The notes under the pieces were generated by a model that saw nothing but the letters and a program-made list of their open reading frames with translations, was not told where the DNA came from and made no database searches. Shown here one piece after another: positions 12,024 through 23,878 of a DNA stretch of 64,000 nt; position 1 is the stretch's first letter; each line of letters begins with the position of its first letter. Origin of the DNA: Agroathelia rolfsii (lineage: Eukaryota; Basidiomycota; Agaricomycetes; Amylocorticiales; Amylocorticiaceae); NCBI GenBank assembly GCA_018343915.1, contig JABRWF010000003.1, positions 806,001 through 870,000 of the forward strand. The letters run 5' to 3'. The position numbers and the translations under genes are program-made.

Positions 12024-13784
12024 TTACAAGCCAAATAACATCTTGAACCTACACCGAGCCAATACAAAGTAACACGGGATGTAAATCAGCGGATCACCAT
12101 AAGCAAGTATCTATAGACTGTTGTTAAGCAATATGACCAAGTGTTTTGACTTCGAACCTACAGCAGCACTAGCTATCAAGGCAACCACACTGTGCAAATC
12201 ACAGTATTAGCCAGTAAGTAATCCAGAAGCCAGAAAAAAAGAGAGTCTTACGTTGTCAAAAGCCCTACTCGTCCACGTTATATATATATATGTTGATTAG
12301 CTGATGTTTAATGAGAAAATACAACCCAAGCTTGAAAAAGCCGTACCAGTACTCAAAGTATATCTAATCAACTTGTTAATCACACGAGTCGTGCTAGAGC
12401 CAATTATTAGTTTAAACCACGAAATAGAGTTTTGAAGGGTAAAAGAGATACCTAATAAGAGGTGTGCGACTAATTTGGCCCCGAAGGTAATAGATTGTAC
12501 TTATGGTAATTATCAAATCGCAGATAGCCGATGCAAGTATCATAGAGCTGCCCAAGACCTAGGGTTAAGTGGTGAACACTGATACGAGACATTAAGCTCA
12601 TATCTTCTTACAGCAAAAAAACTATTCCCATTCGAACTCTGAACCTGAGGTTTCAACGGTATCCTAAATCCTTGCAAGTGAATTTAGCTAATTCAACGGG
12701 GTTTTGTTAGTCGTATTTACCCTATTATCGTAAAACCTGTGTACGATTGAAATCAGCTCTTTTTGTATAAATCCCCGAATTACTATAACGGCAACAAACA
12801 CGTCGCAAGACCTGCATTCCATATGTGAGAGTAATCCTAAATCGTTCTAAGGATTCTTACCTAATGATATCATGCTTATGATACACTAACGGATTGTCGG
12901 CGAGTCAGAAGAAGAAAAAACAAATCAATAAGCGATGTTTAGAAGAAATGATCACTTACGATAATGACGGGTAAATGCAGGCTTCGGCCGTTGACTATTG
13001 GTAGCATAGAGCTATAATTGAGTAATAGGATGTTGTTTTTTGTTCTAATATCTTACGATAATATACCCGTAGGGCGAAGAAACTACACCAATACACTTTA
13101 GCACCCCCTGCGTACTGTGAGCCGAGATTAACCATCTTACAATTGTGTCAAAGTACTTAAAATCGCCTAACGATTCAGTGAGTACTGCCAATGCCTAGAA
13201 TGATTGTGTTCAAGTCTTACTGCAATGTTCACTCGAAGCTACAAAATCGAAATTAGCGGAAGCAATCATAAAAAGTAACTATATATTCTTGCCAAAAAGC
13301 TCCTATAACTGGAAATGAGTAGAATATGGGACAGTCAAGCATCATAACCTGCCATATCATTTCCATTGGTTTATTAACTTCTCCGGAGTCTTTCACGGTG
13401 TACGTGTACAGAGCGTGATCAAGAAGCGCTACATCAAACGTTTCTAAAGCCCTGAAATTTTGTTATATTCAATTTACCTGAAAGACAGTGTCGATAAAGC
13501 AATCATACATCATTGTCACAACCTACTCAAAAAGAGTTACTGGGGTGAGACCAAATAAAAAAGAGAACCCTTTCTTTGACTCACAAGCAATTTGAGGGGA
13601 ATTGGATCATTTCCAGAGTGCCCAGCAAAGTAGAGATGACATTGAAGGCAGGTTACTCCGTAAATCCTGGACTTTGTGCTTTAGACATCATAGGTTTCGT
13701 GGAGGCCAAGACGAGCGCTAATGCATACATCGACGAAATAATGACACCGATTTCTATCGAGCCCAGTACGACCTCTGCTAACAT
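12024..13784 (-). CDS. DUF6534-domain multi-pass membrane protein (15 short exons)
   Basis: Not visible as a long frame; assembled from splice signals. Exons in coding order: 13784-13729, 13678-13585, 13522-13509, 13451-13349, 13135-13057, 12994-12960, 12885-12861, 12836-12812, 12736-12721, 12644-12612, 12558-12452, 12393-12347, 12264-12252, 12189-12162, 12110-12024. The sum is 762 nt (253 residues, stop TAA). Family-like blocks appear in the expected order: LGSIEIGVIIS, IYGVTCLQ..LYF..HSGNDP, LKLLVVTMMALETFDVALL, HALYTYTV, SFFALRVYYLNGR, ASAICDLIITISTIYYLR, INKLIRYTLSTGLLTTVVAL, LIYIPCYFVLARC. DUF6534 proteins are basidiomycete membrane proteins of unknown function. The 3' exons and the first four are firm. 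The fourth intron (213 nt) and the exons at 12885-12612 are less certain. Confidence 0.7.
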
Positions 13785-16582
13785 TACTAGCGGCGAAGTT
13801 CCCGCCGTACCAGTATAGAACAGCCTCGAAGTAGATTCTAAGTAGAATGGGGTGGGGAGTAAATAGAAATGACTCTTGCTCACGACTCAGTGAAATACCC
13901 ATTTTGGCGATGAGTCGTCTACACCAGTCTTGGGATTCGCTTCGCATCAACTTAAGACCTAGGAACGTTGCAACCCTGAAGCTTCAGTCTGAACCAAAGA
14001 ATGATTATCCGTGGGTGTCAACGTTTGCACCCCTTTGCTGTTCTAATCCCGTATAATGGTTCTAGAAACCGAGCCCCTAGGGTAGCGATTATTTGTCATA
14101 GTACAATCAGGCTTAACTCAAGGCATTCGGGGTCTCTTCGTTGACATTGATCATATACAGTGTAACGCCAAGCTGTCGAAGTACTGTATTATGCGTTCTC
14201 TTCAGTAGACAGGGAGCGGAATTAGTATTCAAGTTGCTAGGATCACCACTATTGTTCGGGCTTGCCAGTGCCAGTGGGTCGGAGATTGATTACCAACTAG
14301 TGGAATTAGTCAAAGGTCCGATTCAAGCGAGAGGAATAAACGTCAGAGGAAGACTAGAGCTGAAACTACATATATTCAAAACATATAAAGTTTGGTTACA
14401 TAATTGGAGCTAACCAGCAATTTCACTCCCATTATTCCATAGCTCGGCCCCTTTAATAGGCTTCTGATATAGCTTCAAGTGCTCAGCGCTCATCGTTTAG
14501 ATATGGCATTCTTCAAGACGCTACACAACAAATGGTTTTTTGGAGGCCTGATGCAAAATTAAAAATGGCATTCTCGAATCCCGGTTGTAAACCAATTTTT
14601 GTCAACTCCAGTTCCTGTACTTCCTTGGATTATTTGGCGCCTAGGAGCGCTTATATTTCATCATGTACTCTAAATCTGAGTCGCTATGTTTAAATTTTAT
14701 ACATTTATATACAAATCTAAGCCCGGTAATCTTTAACTTTTGGAAGGTGACATATTCTAGAAATACATGAATTGCTAGACGGAAGTACCACTAGTAATAT
14801 TTCTGCTCTGTGACGTCACAAGAGACAAATCACAAAAGAGAGAGAACTGGTATAAAATGTTGATTGCCTGTCCTACTCGACTGCATACATGATACATATT
14901 TATACCTATCTGTGATAAAATCCCAGCGAGCCGGAGCCAAACCAGCTTAAGACGACATAGAAAATCATATTCCGCTTGTCTCGTACAGTGTCGTACGGAG
15001 TCAAACGGATGGGTAGCTACATACAAAATTCCGAAAGCTACTCTAATTCAAATCACGTGACATCACAGCATCACGGATTGCATTACAACACTATCCTAAG
15101 ATAAAAATCACGAGGGTACAAACGTCAGAAATTCAACTGAAGAATGTAGGCATATTCCTTGTGGAATGGACACCTGTCGTGCTGCTGAAACGAAAGAAAT
15201 AAGAAAGACTGAATGCGACGTGACCAGCGTCATATCACCAAACCGATCGCGATTAGCTCTTTCTTGGTTCACTTCATTTTCCACACTCTGGGAGCGCCTT
15301 CCAGTCAAACCCAAGCTGCGTCGATCCAATATAGAAATAAAGTCTTGAGCATCAACTACATGCATTGATAGCGCAATTAAAGGGATAGCACCCATCCTTG
15401 TAGATCATCCGATAAATTATCGTCAATCGAAGGTGGTTTTCTAAAGGCTTGCAATTAAGACGATCTATATGCTCAGTATAACCGAAGAGTAGCATATAGT
15501 GCGGTAGTTCTGGTACCGGTACATGAAGAATTTGGTGGCCTGTCCATTGTCGTAAGTTGCTTGTTGCACTTGAGGGAAATTCAACAGCTGCGCACTTCAA
15601 AGCCATTCTCAGACCCCATTTCTGTGAATGCAAACAGAGACATGAGAACGAGACAAGTGTGTGCGAGACACCATAATCTATCTTGCAGAAATCCAAGACA
15701 GCCCTGGCCGCGTTACAAGAGATGGATTTTGTTAAGATACGTCTCCAGCCATCTCTTCCGACAAGGTTCTGGGCAGGAACCAAGCGTAAATGTGAAGCGA
15801 AGAAAAGGCAGGTCATTAATGCACCATAGGTACATGTACTCACACGCTCTGTGGAACTGTCATAAGAACAGGAAAAGACACTATCTTCCTCTTCCTACCT
15901 GACGCTCGTCCATCGAAGGTTGATTCAAACGAATCATGACGAAATAGCAAGTCCGGAATATGAAACTCAGCGTTAATCTCAACGCTTCATTAGCTTCATT
16001 AATCAAAGCGTACATACGTCAGAGTGCTACCAAATAAGCGCTAGTACTTTAATTGTGTTTAATCGTGCATCTATTAAGCGCATATAGTCACCCAAAGCGA
16101 CTCTGACCATAACCAATCAATCAAATGAGCCAAAAAAAAAATTCCATTGAAAGTCTAAGCAATATTAACAACAAAGCACAGTACGAGCACTAGTCCAAGC
16201 GCTGACGAAATGAAAAGTGATATTCTCGGAGAAGAATGGGTGAGAGAAACAAAGAAATGTAAAAAGGTGAAGGTTCAGATGAATGATGAATGTATAGTGT
16301 ATATACGGCTAGCTGAGCGGATAATACATACAATACAATGTAAGCGAAAACAATTGTCTGGAGATGTGTTTAAATACATCCGCGACGTGCCAGGAACACC
16401 CAGAAGTAAGGAAAGACGAAAGACATCAAAAAAAAAAAAGGTTGAACAAATTGACAAACAAGCAGTAATCGAAGTCAGCAAAGATCAAGAGCACCAAGAG
16501 CCGAGCATCGAGCAGCAGTACGGCAAGCAGCATCGCCTCTACTCTTATCAAGAAAAAAAAAAGCCTTCACCCTTCTAATCAA
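13785..16582. other. Gene-poor region with weak minus-strand frames
   Basis: No gene I can name. The longest frame is minus 15843-15352 (163 codons). It contains an intron-like GTGTCT...CACAG near 15667-15617 and, near its end, IIYRMIYKDGCYPF, which vaguely recalls the RDG block of DUF6533 proteins. A polar stretch (RRSLGLTGRRSQSVENE, minus about 15325-15270) follows beyond a gap. This could be a decayed membrane-protein gene or chance. The frame at 16210-16578 (plus) is a low-complexity Lys/Glu-rich reading of A-rich DNA and I do not believe it codes. Confidence 0.35.
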
Positions 16583-17222
16583 TTAATCCATAATCCTCCT
16601 CCCCGTACGTCTCGCCCGCTCAAAAAACACAAACGTCGTTACGAGCTCGTCCATGATCGGCACGCCCTCGGAGTTCACTGCCAATGTGGCGTTATTATCC
16701 GCGGTCGGTGCCCTCGTCGGGGCAGACTTGGAGCTCCATTTCGCGACGAGCCGCTTAGAGGCGTCCGTCGTTTGCAACAGAACTTGCGGTCCACGGACTT
16801 TCCATTTGTATCGCGCTTTGTCGCGCGCGAGGAAGATTTTCGAGCTGCATTAATAGTCATTTTTCATTTCATTCATAGAGAAGGTTGAAAGTGAATAAGC
16901 AAATTAGCATGAAGTTTCCATATTGGTTTATTTATAAAACCGTCGTCATTCATTGAGAAGAGAACAAGGATCATCATCATTTCACGAACCTGCTAAACAA
17001 GCCTGACTTCTCGAGCAACAGCGGTCGACCACGGCACGTGATCTGGATACGATTGTCCCAGTCGATGCGGCCGACCTCGACACGGTGCGCACCACGGATG
17101 CGGGAGATGGTCGTGGACGTACGCCGGATCGGGTCCGTTGCGATGCGGTAGACGGGCGTGGAGGTATCCTCTGAGAGGAGGTCCGTGCGCAGGAGGTCAT
17201 AGGAACTCAGGGTGAGGTTCAT
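16583..17222 (-). CDS. DUF6593-domain protein
   Basis: Exons 17222-16990 and 16844-16583 with a 145-nt GT/AG intron join to 164 residues. Matches the DUF6593 plan known from Agaricomycetes: an N-terminal MNLTLSSYDLLRTDLLSED with TPVYRI, then RRTSTTISRI and VEVGRIDWDN. It continues KSGLF, then (after the intron) ARDKARYKWKV.. with a C-terminal strand MDELVTTFVFFERARR. Members are small, mostly intracellular proteins of unknown function with an all-beta feel reminiscent of scramblase/Tubby-like folds; that structural comparison is from general knowledge, not from this sequence. The gene is isolated; its upstream side faces the 3-kb region before the first GH5 gene. Confidence 0.85.
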
Positions 17223-19880
17223 GGTTGGTGTTTGATATTGGGTTAGGGGCGTGGGTGGGCGTTAGGGTGATTGATGAGATGAGTAAGATGGATGAGGTGT
17301 ACAAATGGTCTAAGTTCTACAGAGCAGTACAACGGTACTGGGTACAGGCGGAGGAGAGATGCGCACGTGAGAGCACGTGTACAAGATGAAATATGCTGTA
17401 CAAGAGGGATGAAGGGGGTGGGGAAACGGATGAACAAGCAAAATGATTTGCTCTTAAATACCTCCGTTAGACGCCGCCAACGTATGCGTTGGGAAAACAT
17501 TTAGTCAAACTGCGTAGTAAAAGTCAGGGAGGGAACCAGATCTACGGGCGGGTCCATCCCGGACATAGCGCTGTGCGGCACAAACTAGCCATACAACGGC
17601 ATGACAGACGGGACTTTTGGGTGACTGGGCGATAGAAACAATGGTTCTAACAACAGATGATAGAAAGATCGATCATGCTATACTATATGCGCATATTATC
17701 CGTGCCCCCGACGGGATCTTATTGGGGAGCCGCCGATATTCGTTCATTCAGTCGTTGACCAGGCAGGAGAAAAAGGAAAGGAAGTATGACTTCAAGCGAG
17801 GGGAAAGCTCGTGTTGAACAGACAATGATACATCGATGTTGCATGATAGTTGATGTGTGTGATGATTCAGAGCTGGCCGTTCACAGACCGGGATATTGGC
17901 AGAAGAACGAAGGATAAGGAAGGCGATCTTACGCCATACATATTGACTGCCGCCAGCCATATGAATTGACCTCTGGCGAGATAGAGAGAGGAATGTATAA
18001 TGCAATTTTTGATTCATCATGGTTTTGAGGGCCAGGGGCAGAAGGCGCTTTGATGTCCCCGAGTCAGGTACGTATATGAATAAGTATACCCTTTCCTTTT
18101 TCTTTTCTTCCTATTTTCTCTTCTTTTTTATTCTGAAACCCACGCTGAACACCGGGTAGAGAATTCCCCGATAGTTGTATTGAACGAGCATTGGCGAGGG
18201 TGGAATATCAGTACGTCTTGGACGTAAGTTGATGTCAACTAGTGAGGCGAGGAATGTCGTCCGAATAATTGAAAACGTGGCTCGCATAAGTAATTATTAG
18301 GTTCCAGAGTTGGGCAGTGGCATATTGGTTAGGTGAGCACTAGCGTCAGAGAAGTCGACACGTTGGCAGATAGGTACTCTCGAATAGCGCCGTTACATAC
18401 AAGCCAGCAATGATATGATGATGGTCTTGGCGCAAGGGCGAGATGTAAAACGTAGAGCTTGCTTTCTTCGAAGGTTGTTGAGACATCGCACATGCGTGCG
18501 GCGTTTACTGCCCAGTCCGAGAAGAAAGAATAAGAGTAATGGAGCTAGACATGTTGCGTGCCTATCACATTGAGGCTGACATGGCGAGGTACGCGGTTAC
18601 CATTGTTGGAACATAGAACAAGAGCAAAACGCACACTGGCGCGGCGGCTGGATATGAGAGCATTCAGAACAGTCGCAAATTGAACAGGGAATTTAAGTAA
18701 ACAGCAAGGGAGTATGAAGGGAAACTGTCAGAGAATGAAAACGACGTTGCTCTACTCAGACAGGGGACTGGTTCCAGGAAGAGAACTTTACTGGCGCGTC
18801 TTCTAGACGGACTAGCAGCAAACCAACAAAGATAGGTACAGAAGCTTGTTGGCGTCGACATGATGGATTTTTTACATCAGCCCCGAACGTCTCTGTATTA
18901 TATTGAGACTGAGATAGATCAGAAGATTTCACAGGTAACCAGCGCGGCGCTCTATGAGTTTTCAAGAGCAATACAAGGGCCCGAGGGCAACATAGCAGGC
19001 GTCCAAAGAGAGTGACACAAACAAATCAAGGTACGGGGTCATCGGGCGGGGCCGCCTGCGTTGCCATAGAGGGCATAGAAATATGATTTTGAAATTTTGA
19101 TGATGGTGATGGCGATAGTAATCATGAACGTATACACAATATGGCACTTTTCTCTCACACTAGGATTAAAAGGTTTAAACATTTTGGGAAGTACCTCGAT
19201 GAGCGAATTATGCCCACGTCAACGATGTCCTATTTGAAGGAGGACTGGAGTCCAACTGTACGCCACTGACGACTGCTAACGGGCAAGGCGTCAACTGACC
19301 TGAGGTGCGGCCGTCGTGTGCCGCCCGAGGATTTGGCCGCCGGTGATCCGGCTCGGCTTGCACAGCCATTGGGTAAACTTGCCGTGCTTTTTTAGCCTGC
19401 TTCTTTCATTTCCGCGCTCGAGATATCAAAAACAGCAAAAGTTATCAAGGTGGTCGTCTCGTAATCTGATAACTTACAGTAAGTCATAGGAGATGAGAAA
19501 ATATTCATCTTTGCCGTAACTCTCCAAGGATTCACGCAATATCTAAAATGCTCGGGGGGCTGTAATAAAAATGGCGATGTGGTCGAGATGTCGAGTGACC
19601 GGACGTCGCTTGCGAAAATACTACAGTTAATTAGACGTAGCGCCGGGGCCACCCTGGGATTTGGATGCGGGGGATTTCGTCCCGAAACGGCTTAGATCCG
19701 GCGATAGCCATGATTGGTTATTTTTTCCATCAAGAAGCCTGCTCATTTGTCCGTTCCCCGCACACGACATAGGCATGGCTTGGGGAGTGCCAGCAGCATG
19801 ATGGATGATGTTGCTCGCAGAAAACATGCAACGAGGACAACCTATACGTGTGGTTTAGTGAGTGTAAATATGGATGCCCC
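17223..19880. other. Long intergenic region
   Basis: No coding gene can be supported. Several small frames on both strands lack splice partners or motifs. Just upstream of the DUF6593 ATG lies that gene's promoter. The right end approaches the GH5 promoter. Confidence 0.45.
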
Positions 19881-19884
19881 AGGA

Positions 19885-20248
19885 TGAGCACGAGGAATCC
19901 GGGGATGCCGAGCAGCCGACCCCGGCGTAGTGATCCCATAGCTGGGGTTATTTTTTCCCTGATGGCCTCCCTCAGCGGTCAAAGCTGTCCGTTGCGACAC
20001 TCTCGACGCTGTCCTTCTCTCTCTTTTTCTCCTCAACGACGACGATACAAAAAAACGCTGCTGCAGCCGTCGCCGTCGTTGCCAGCGTGCTTCTCTCCTT
20101 GTCTAGAGGAATTATACTTCTTTCTCTTAATTCCCGTACGTATATTCGCTCATTTGCACTGTACTCCGCTTCTGATGTACATCATCCATCATCCAGGTCT
20201 CGCAAGGTCCCTCTCTCTTCCTTCCTCCGTACCTGGCTTGTTGTGGTC
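19885..20248 (+). promoter_or_regulatory. Promoter and 5'UTR of GH5 gene A, with 5'UTR intron
   Basis: Shares ordered blocks with the region upstream of GH5 gene B (minus, 37520-37193). These are GAGGAATCCGGGGATGCC (about 19891-19908), GCTGGGGTT, ACGCTGCTGCAGC (20054-20066), GCCAGCGTGCTTC, TGTCTAGAGGA, and TCCGTACCTGGCTTG just before the ATG. A probable 5'UTR intron lies at 20136-20196 (GTACGT...CAG), with a counterpart in gene B. The conserved GGGG/CCCC core could be a regulator site of the STRE type, but that is inference. Confidence 0.6.
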
Positions 20249-22879
20249 ATGTCTCAGAATGTCGAGTACGACCCCTTGCCGCTCACTAATAACGAGCACG
20301 ACCATGGCGATATCGGCAGCCACTCCTTCCCACACGATAATGACAGTTTCCAGCTCCCCCCTGTGCCCATCACCGCCGGCGACTCCATGACGGACTTGCC
20401 TCTGGCGGGCACCCAGCCGCGCTTCATGGGTGCTGCCCTAAATGGAGATGGCATTCGCACATCCTATGCTTCAGACCATGGCACTTTGCCAGGCTCGCAC
20501 ACGGGATCCGAATACGATGGTTCGCTCTATGCGCTCAACAACTTCGGCTACCGTGACGATCCTCAAGACTCGCAAGCACTTGGGGGTGGTGCCAATGACG
20601 TACCTATGTCGCCCGTAGGCCACACTCGCTATTTGGAGGAGAAACAAAATGCCTACCCTACGGCCTCACGTGGTCGTGTGGCCGGCTGGTCAACACGACG
20701 AAAGCTGCTCGTAGGCCTGGCTGCCTTGGCCGCTCTGATCGTCGTCATCGCCGTCCCAGTTTCACTCGCGACACGCAAACACGGAAATGATGCTGCCGAT
20801 GATACTACCACCAGCAGCGGTGGTAAAAGTAGCTCGAACAGTAATGGCACTAGCGGTGGTTCTAAATCTGGCTCTACGAGCAACAAACTCGCCGTCACTG
20901 GCGGTGATGGCAGCATTGTCACAACCTCATCTGGCACCACATTCACTTATCAAAACTCTTTTGGCGGCACATGGTATTATGACGAGGAAGATCCCATCAA
21001 CAACTCTGCTCAATGTCAGAAGTGGACACCTCCGCTTAACCAGACGTTCCAATTTGGCGTTGACAAGATCCGGGGCGTCAACCTTGGCGGATGGCTCGTG
21101 ACAGAGCCGTTCATCGTTCCGTCTCTCTACGAGCTCTACGTTAACACGTCTTCCCCCGCCGTCGACGAGTGGACATTGACAACCAATCTGCGCGCTGATA
21201 ACAACATCAGCGCACTGGAGGAGCACTACAAGACGTTTATTACCGAAGAGGACTTTGCTCAGATTGCTGGCGCTGGTCTAAACTGGGTGCGTATCCCGAT
21301 CGGCTACTGGGCCATCGAGACGCGTGCCAATGAGCCATTCTTGGCCAAAACCTCGTGGAAGTAAGAATATTTTGCAGCATGGCCATTTGTTCATCGTGAC
21401 GTATGACTGATCGCGGCAACCGATTCGGCAGCTATTTCCTCCTCGCAATTCAGTGGGCACGTAAATATGGCATCCGCATCAACCTCGATCTACATGCCGT
21501 GCCGGGCTCGCAGAACGGTTGGAACCACTCTGGCAAGCTGGGCACGATCAACTTTTTGAACGGACCTATGGGTCTCGCCAACGCACAACGCACACTGGAC
21601 TACATCCGCATCCTGGCCGAATTCGTCAGCCAACCCGAGTACAGTGACGTTGTAGCGATGTTCTCGGTCTTGAACGAGCCGCAAGGAAGCGTGATTGGTC
21701 AACCACAATTGTCGAGCTTGTGAGAATAGCACTTCTTTCTCTATTCTTATCCATTTTGGCACTGATGTATTGATTCTTATTTTTATGTTGTAGCTATTTA
21801 CAGGCTTACGAGGTTGTGCGCAAGGCCAGTGGCACGGGGACTGGCAAGGGCCCCTTTATCGGCTACCACGATGCATTCTTTGCAGACACAAAGTGGACAG
21901 GCTTCCTGCCCGACGCGGACCGCATCGCCCTCGATACGCACCCATATATTTGTTTTGGGGACCAGTCCGATGCCGCGATCAGCACGTACGCGACGACGCC
22001 GTGCTCTGACTGGGGCGCAAACATCAACAACTCGATGAGCAACTTTGGTCTGACGATGGCGGGCGAGTTCTCCAACGCAGTGACCGATTGCGGTCTTTGG
22101 CTGAACGGCGTGAACCTTGGTGCGAGGTATGACGGAACATACACTGATGGGAACTGGCCGAGCCAGGGTAGCTGTATTCCCTGGACGGATTGGCAAAACT
22201 ATGACTCGGCGATGAAGCAAGGGTTGATGAACTTTGCGTTGGCTAGTATGGATGCGTTACAGGTGAGCTGGATATACTTGACCTTGTGTGTGTATCATTT
22301 GTATTCTGATCGTGTTTTCTTCTTCATCAGAACTGGTTCTTCTGGACGTGGAAGATCGGTAACTCGAGTGTCACTGGTGTCGTTGAGTCCCCCGCCTGGT
22401 CCTATTCGCTTGGCCTCCAACAAGGCTGGATGCCGACTGACCCACGCACGGCTGCCGGTACATGTGGCAATTCCTCACCCTGGCAAGGACCTCTGCAACC
22501 CTACCAAACTGGTGGTGCTGGCGCAGGCAACATTCCTGCATCCGTTACGTCCTCGCTCGCCTGGCCACCCGCAACGCTCTCGAATGCAGGCGCCATTACG
22601 AGCCTGCCGAGCTACACCCCGACGGCATCGTTGATCACGCTCTCGCCGCCGACGTTCTCGCCCTCGCCCACGGTCAGCCTGGGCAATGGGTGGGCCAACC
22701 CATCTGATACGGCGGAGATGATGACAAATATTGCGACTTGCAGTTACTTGGACCCATGGGTTGGGCCAACGGCCGCGCCTCCGTCGCCGTTGTGCTCGGG
22801 CGGGTCGAGTAAGAAGGGTAGGAGCAGGATCGAGGGCAGGGAACCGGCTGTTACGCCCAAGCCGACGCCATCCCGATGA
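20249..22879 (+). CDS. GH5 (subfamily 9-like) exo-beta-1,3-glucanase, type II membrane anchored, paralog A
   Basis: Trims beta-1,3-glucan chains at or outside the plasma membrane. Exons 20249-21360, 21432-21719, 21794-22262, 22331-22879 give 805 residues. Order: a cytoplasmic, acidic/Ser-rich N-terminus (about 1-150); one transmembrane helix (about 152-173, LVGLAALAALIVVIAVPVSL) preceded by RRK, hence a type II signal anchor; a Ser/Gly/Asn-rich stalk; then the GH5 barrel starting near IRGVNLGGWLVTEPF. Catalytic residues visible: acid/base Glu453 in VLNEP and nucleophile Glu558 in MAGEFS, with DLHAVPGSQNGWNHSG between strands. A C-terminal Pro/Ser/Thr-rich tail follows. Soluble yeast Exg1 is shorter; the membrane-anchored form with a long N-terminus is common in fungi. 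Paralog B is at 34546-37192. Confidence 0.94.
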
Positions 22880-23878
22880 TTTCGTCCCTTCCTCTTCTCC
22901 CTTCTCCCATTTCCTCATTCACACCACAGAACACACTATAGCATATACACAGATCCCTTGTACACATATAATAATTCTTTGCATGTCCCGTACTCTCTTA
23001 TTTCTGCTACCTACCCACTCTCCTTTATCCTCCGTCGCTCCCTTGTCTCTCCTCTCTCTATCGGACAATCTGTTTGTTCTGTAATCCTTGAATCTCCTTC
23101 GGCTTGCGAAGATGATTAATTGGCTCTTTTTTGTGTCCTTTTGGTCTCTTCTCCCCCCCCCCCCCCACCCTTCGCTGCCGTTGATTATTATTGCTACAGC
23201 TTACAACTAGCACCTACCGCCGTCTTGGGGATACTACCATCGCTGTTATACATATATATTACACTACGTTCTCTTTTTTTGGTCTTTTTTGTTTCTCTCT
23301 CTCTTTTTTTTATATATCTTTTCAGCTGGTTTGAGCACAGACACGAATGGACTTAAATATCAGACAATCTGTGATTCATCACATTCTTTTCTCCTTTGTT
23401 TTGCTCAAGGTGCTATTTTTTTTTTTTTTTTTAGTTGGTGAGCTGAATGGGTTTGACTTCTTTTCCGGGTAAGACTGGGGAGTACTGCGGAGTATTCAAG
23501 ATGCTGGGTGCGATTGTAATATGTGTAATGCGATCATGATGACATTATTGCGTTCCTTTGATCGGCGCCAATTGTCATGCTCGTGACGATGCATGCGAAC
23601 AGCTGTAGTGTCCATATACCCCGCTGACGACCGTGACCGGATTTGTGTTTTCCCCATGAGCCCCCGGGGCCTCTCCCCTCCTCTCATCCTCAAACTTGAC
23701 CAAGGCATCATCTTGGACTACCTAAGCTGCAACTTCGGTACTCTTCTTGTATCATCACTTCAAATTTCGATATCAAGGACTAACGGGACTAGGTAGCGCA
23801 GCACGAGTCCAAAACTGACTCTCCTGATTACCATCCAGACTTCGACACCCACTGATTGCAGCTGCGTTGGCCTCCATA
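22880..23878. other. GH5-A 3' flank, pyrimidine-rich
   Basis: Long CT-rich 3'UTR-like stretch with homopolymer runs (C-run 23153-23166, T-run near 23416-23432). No gene seen. The F-box promoter lies at its right end. Confidence 0.5.

Noticed and set aside
16210..16578. 122-codon Lys/Glu-rich frame
   Set aside because: Low-complexity reading of A-rich DNA including homopolymers; no homologous motif, and it abuts the DUF6593 3' end.
21798..22220. 140-codon antisense frame over GH5-A (and its counterpart 35168-35635 over GH5-B)
   Set aside because: Antisense shadow of the strongly biased GH5 exon 3; both paralogs show it because the sense strand is conserved.
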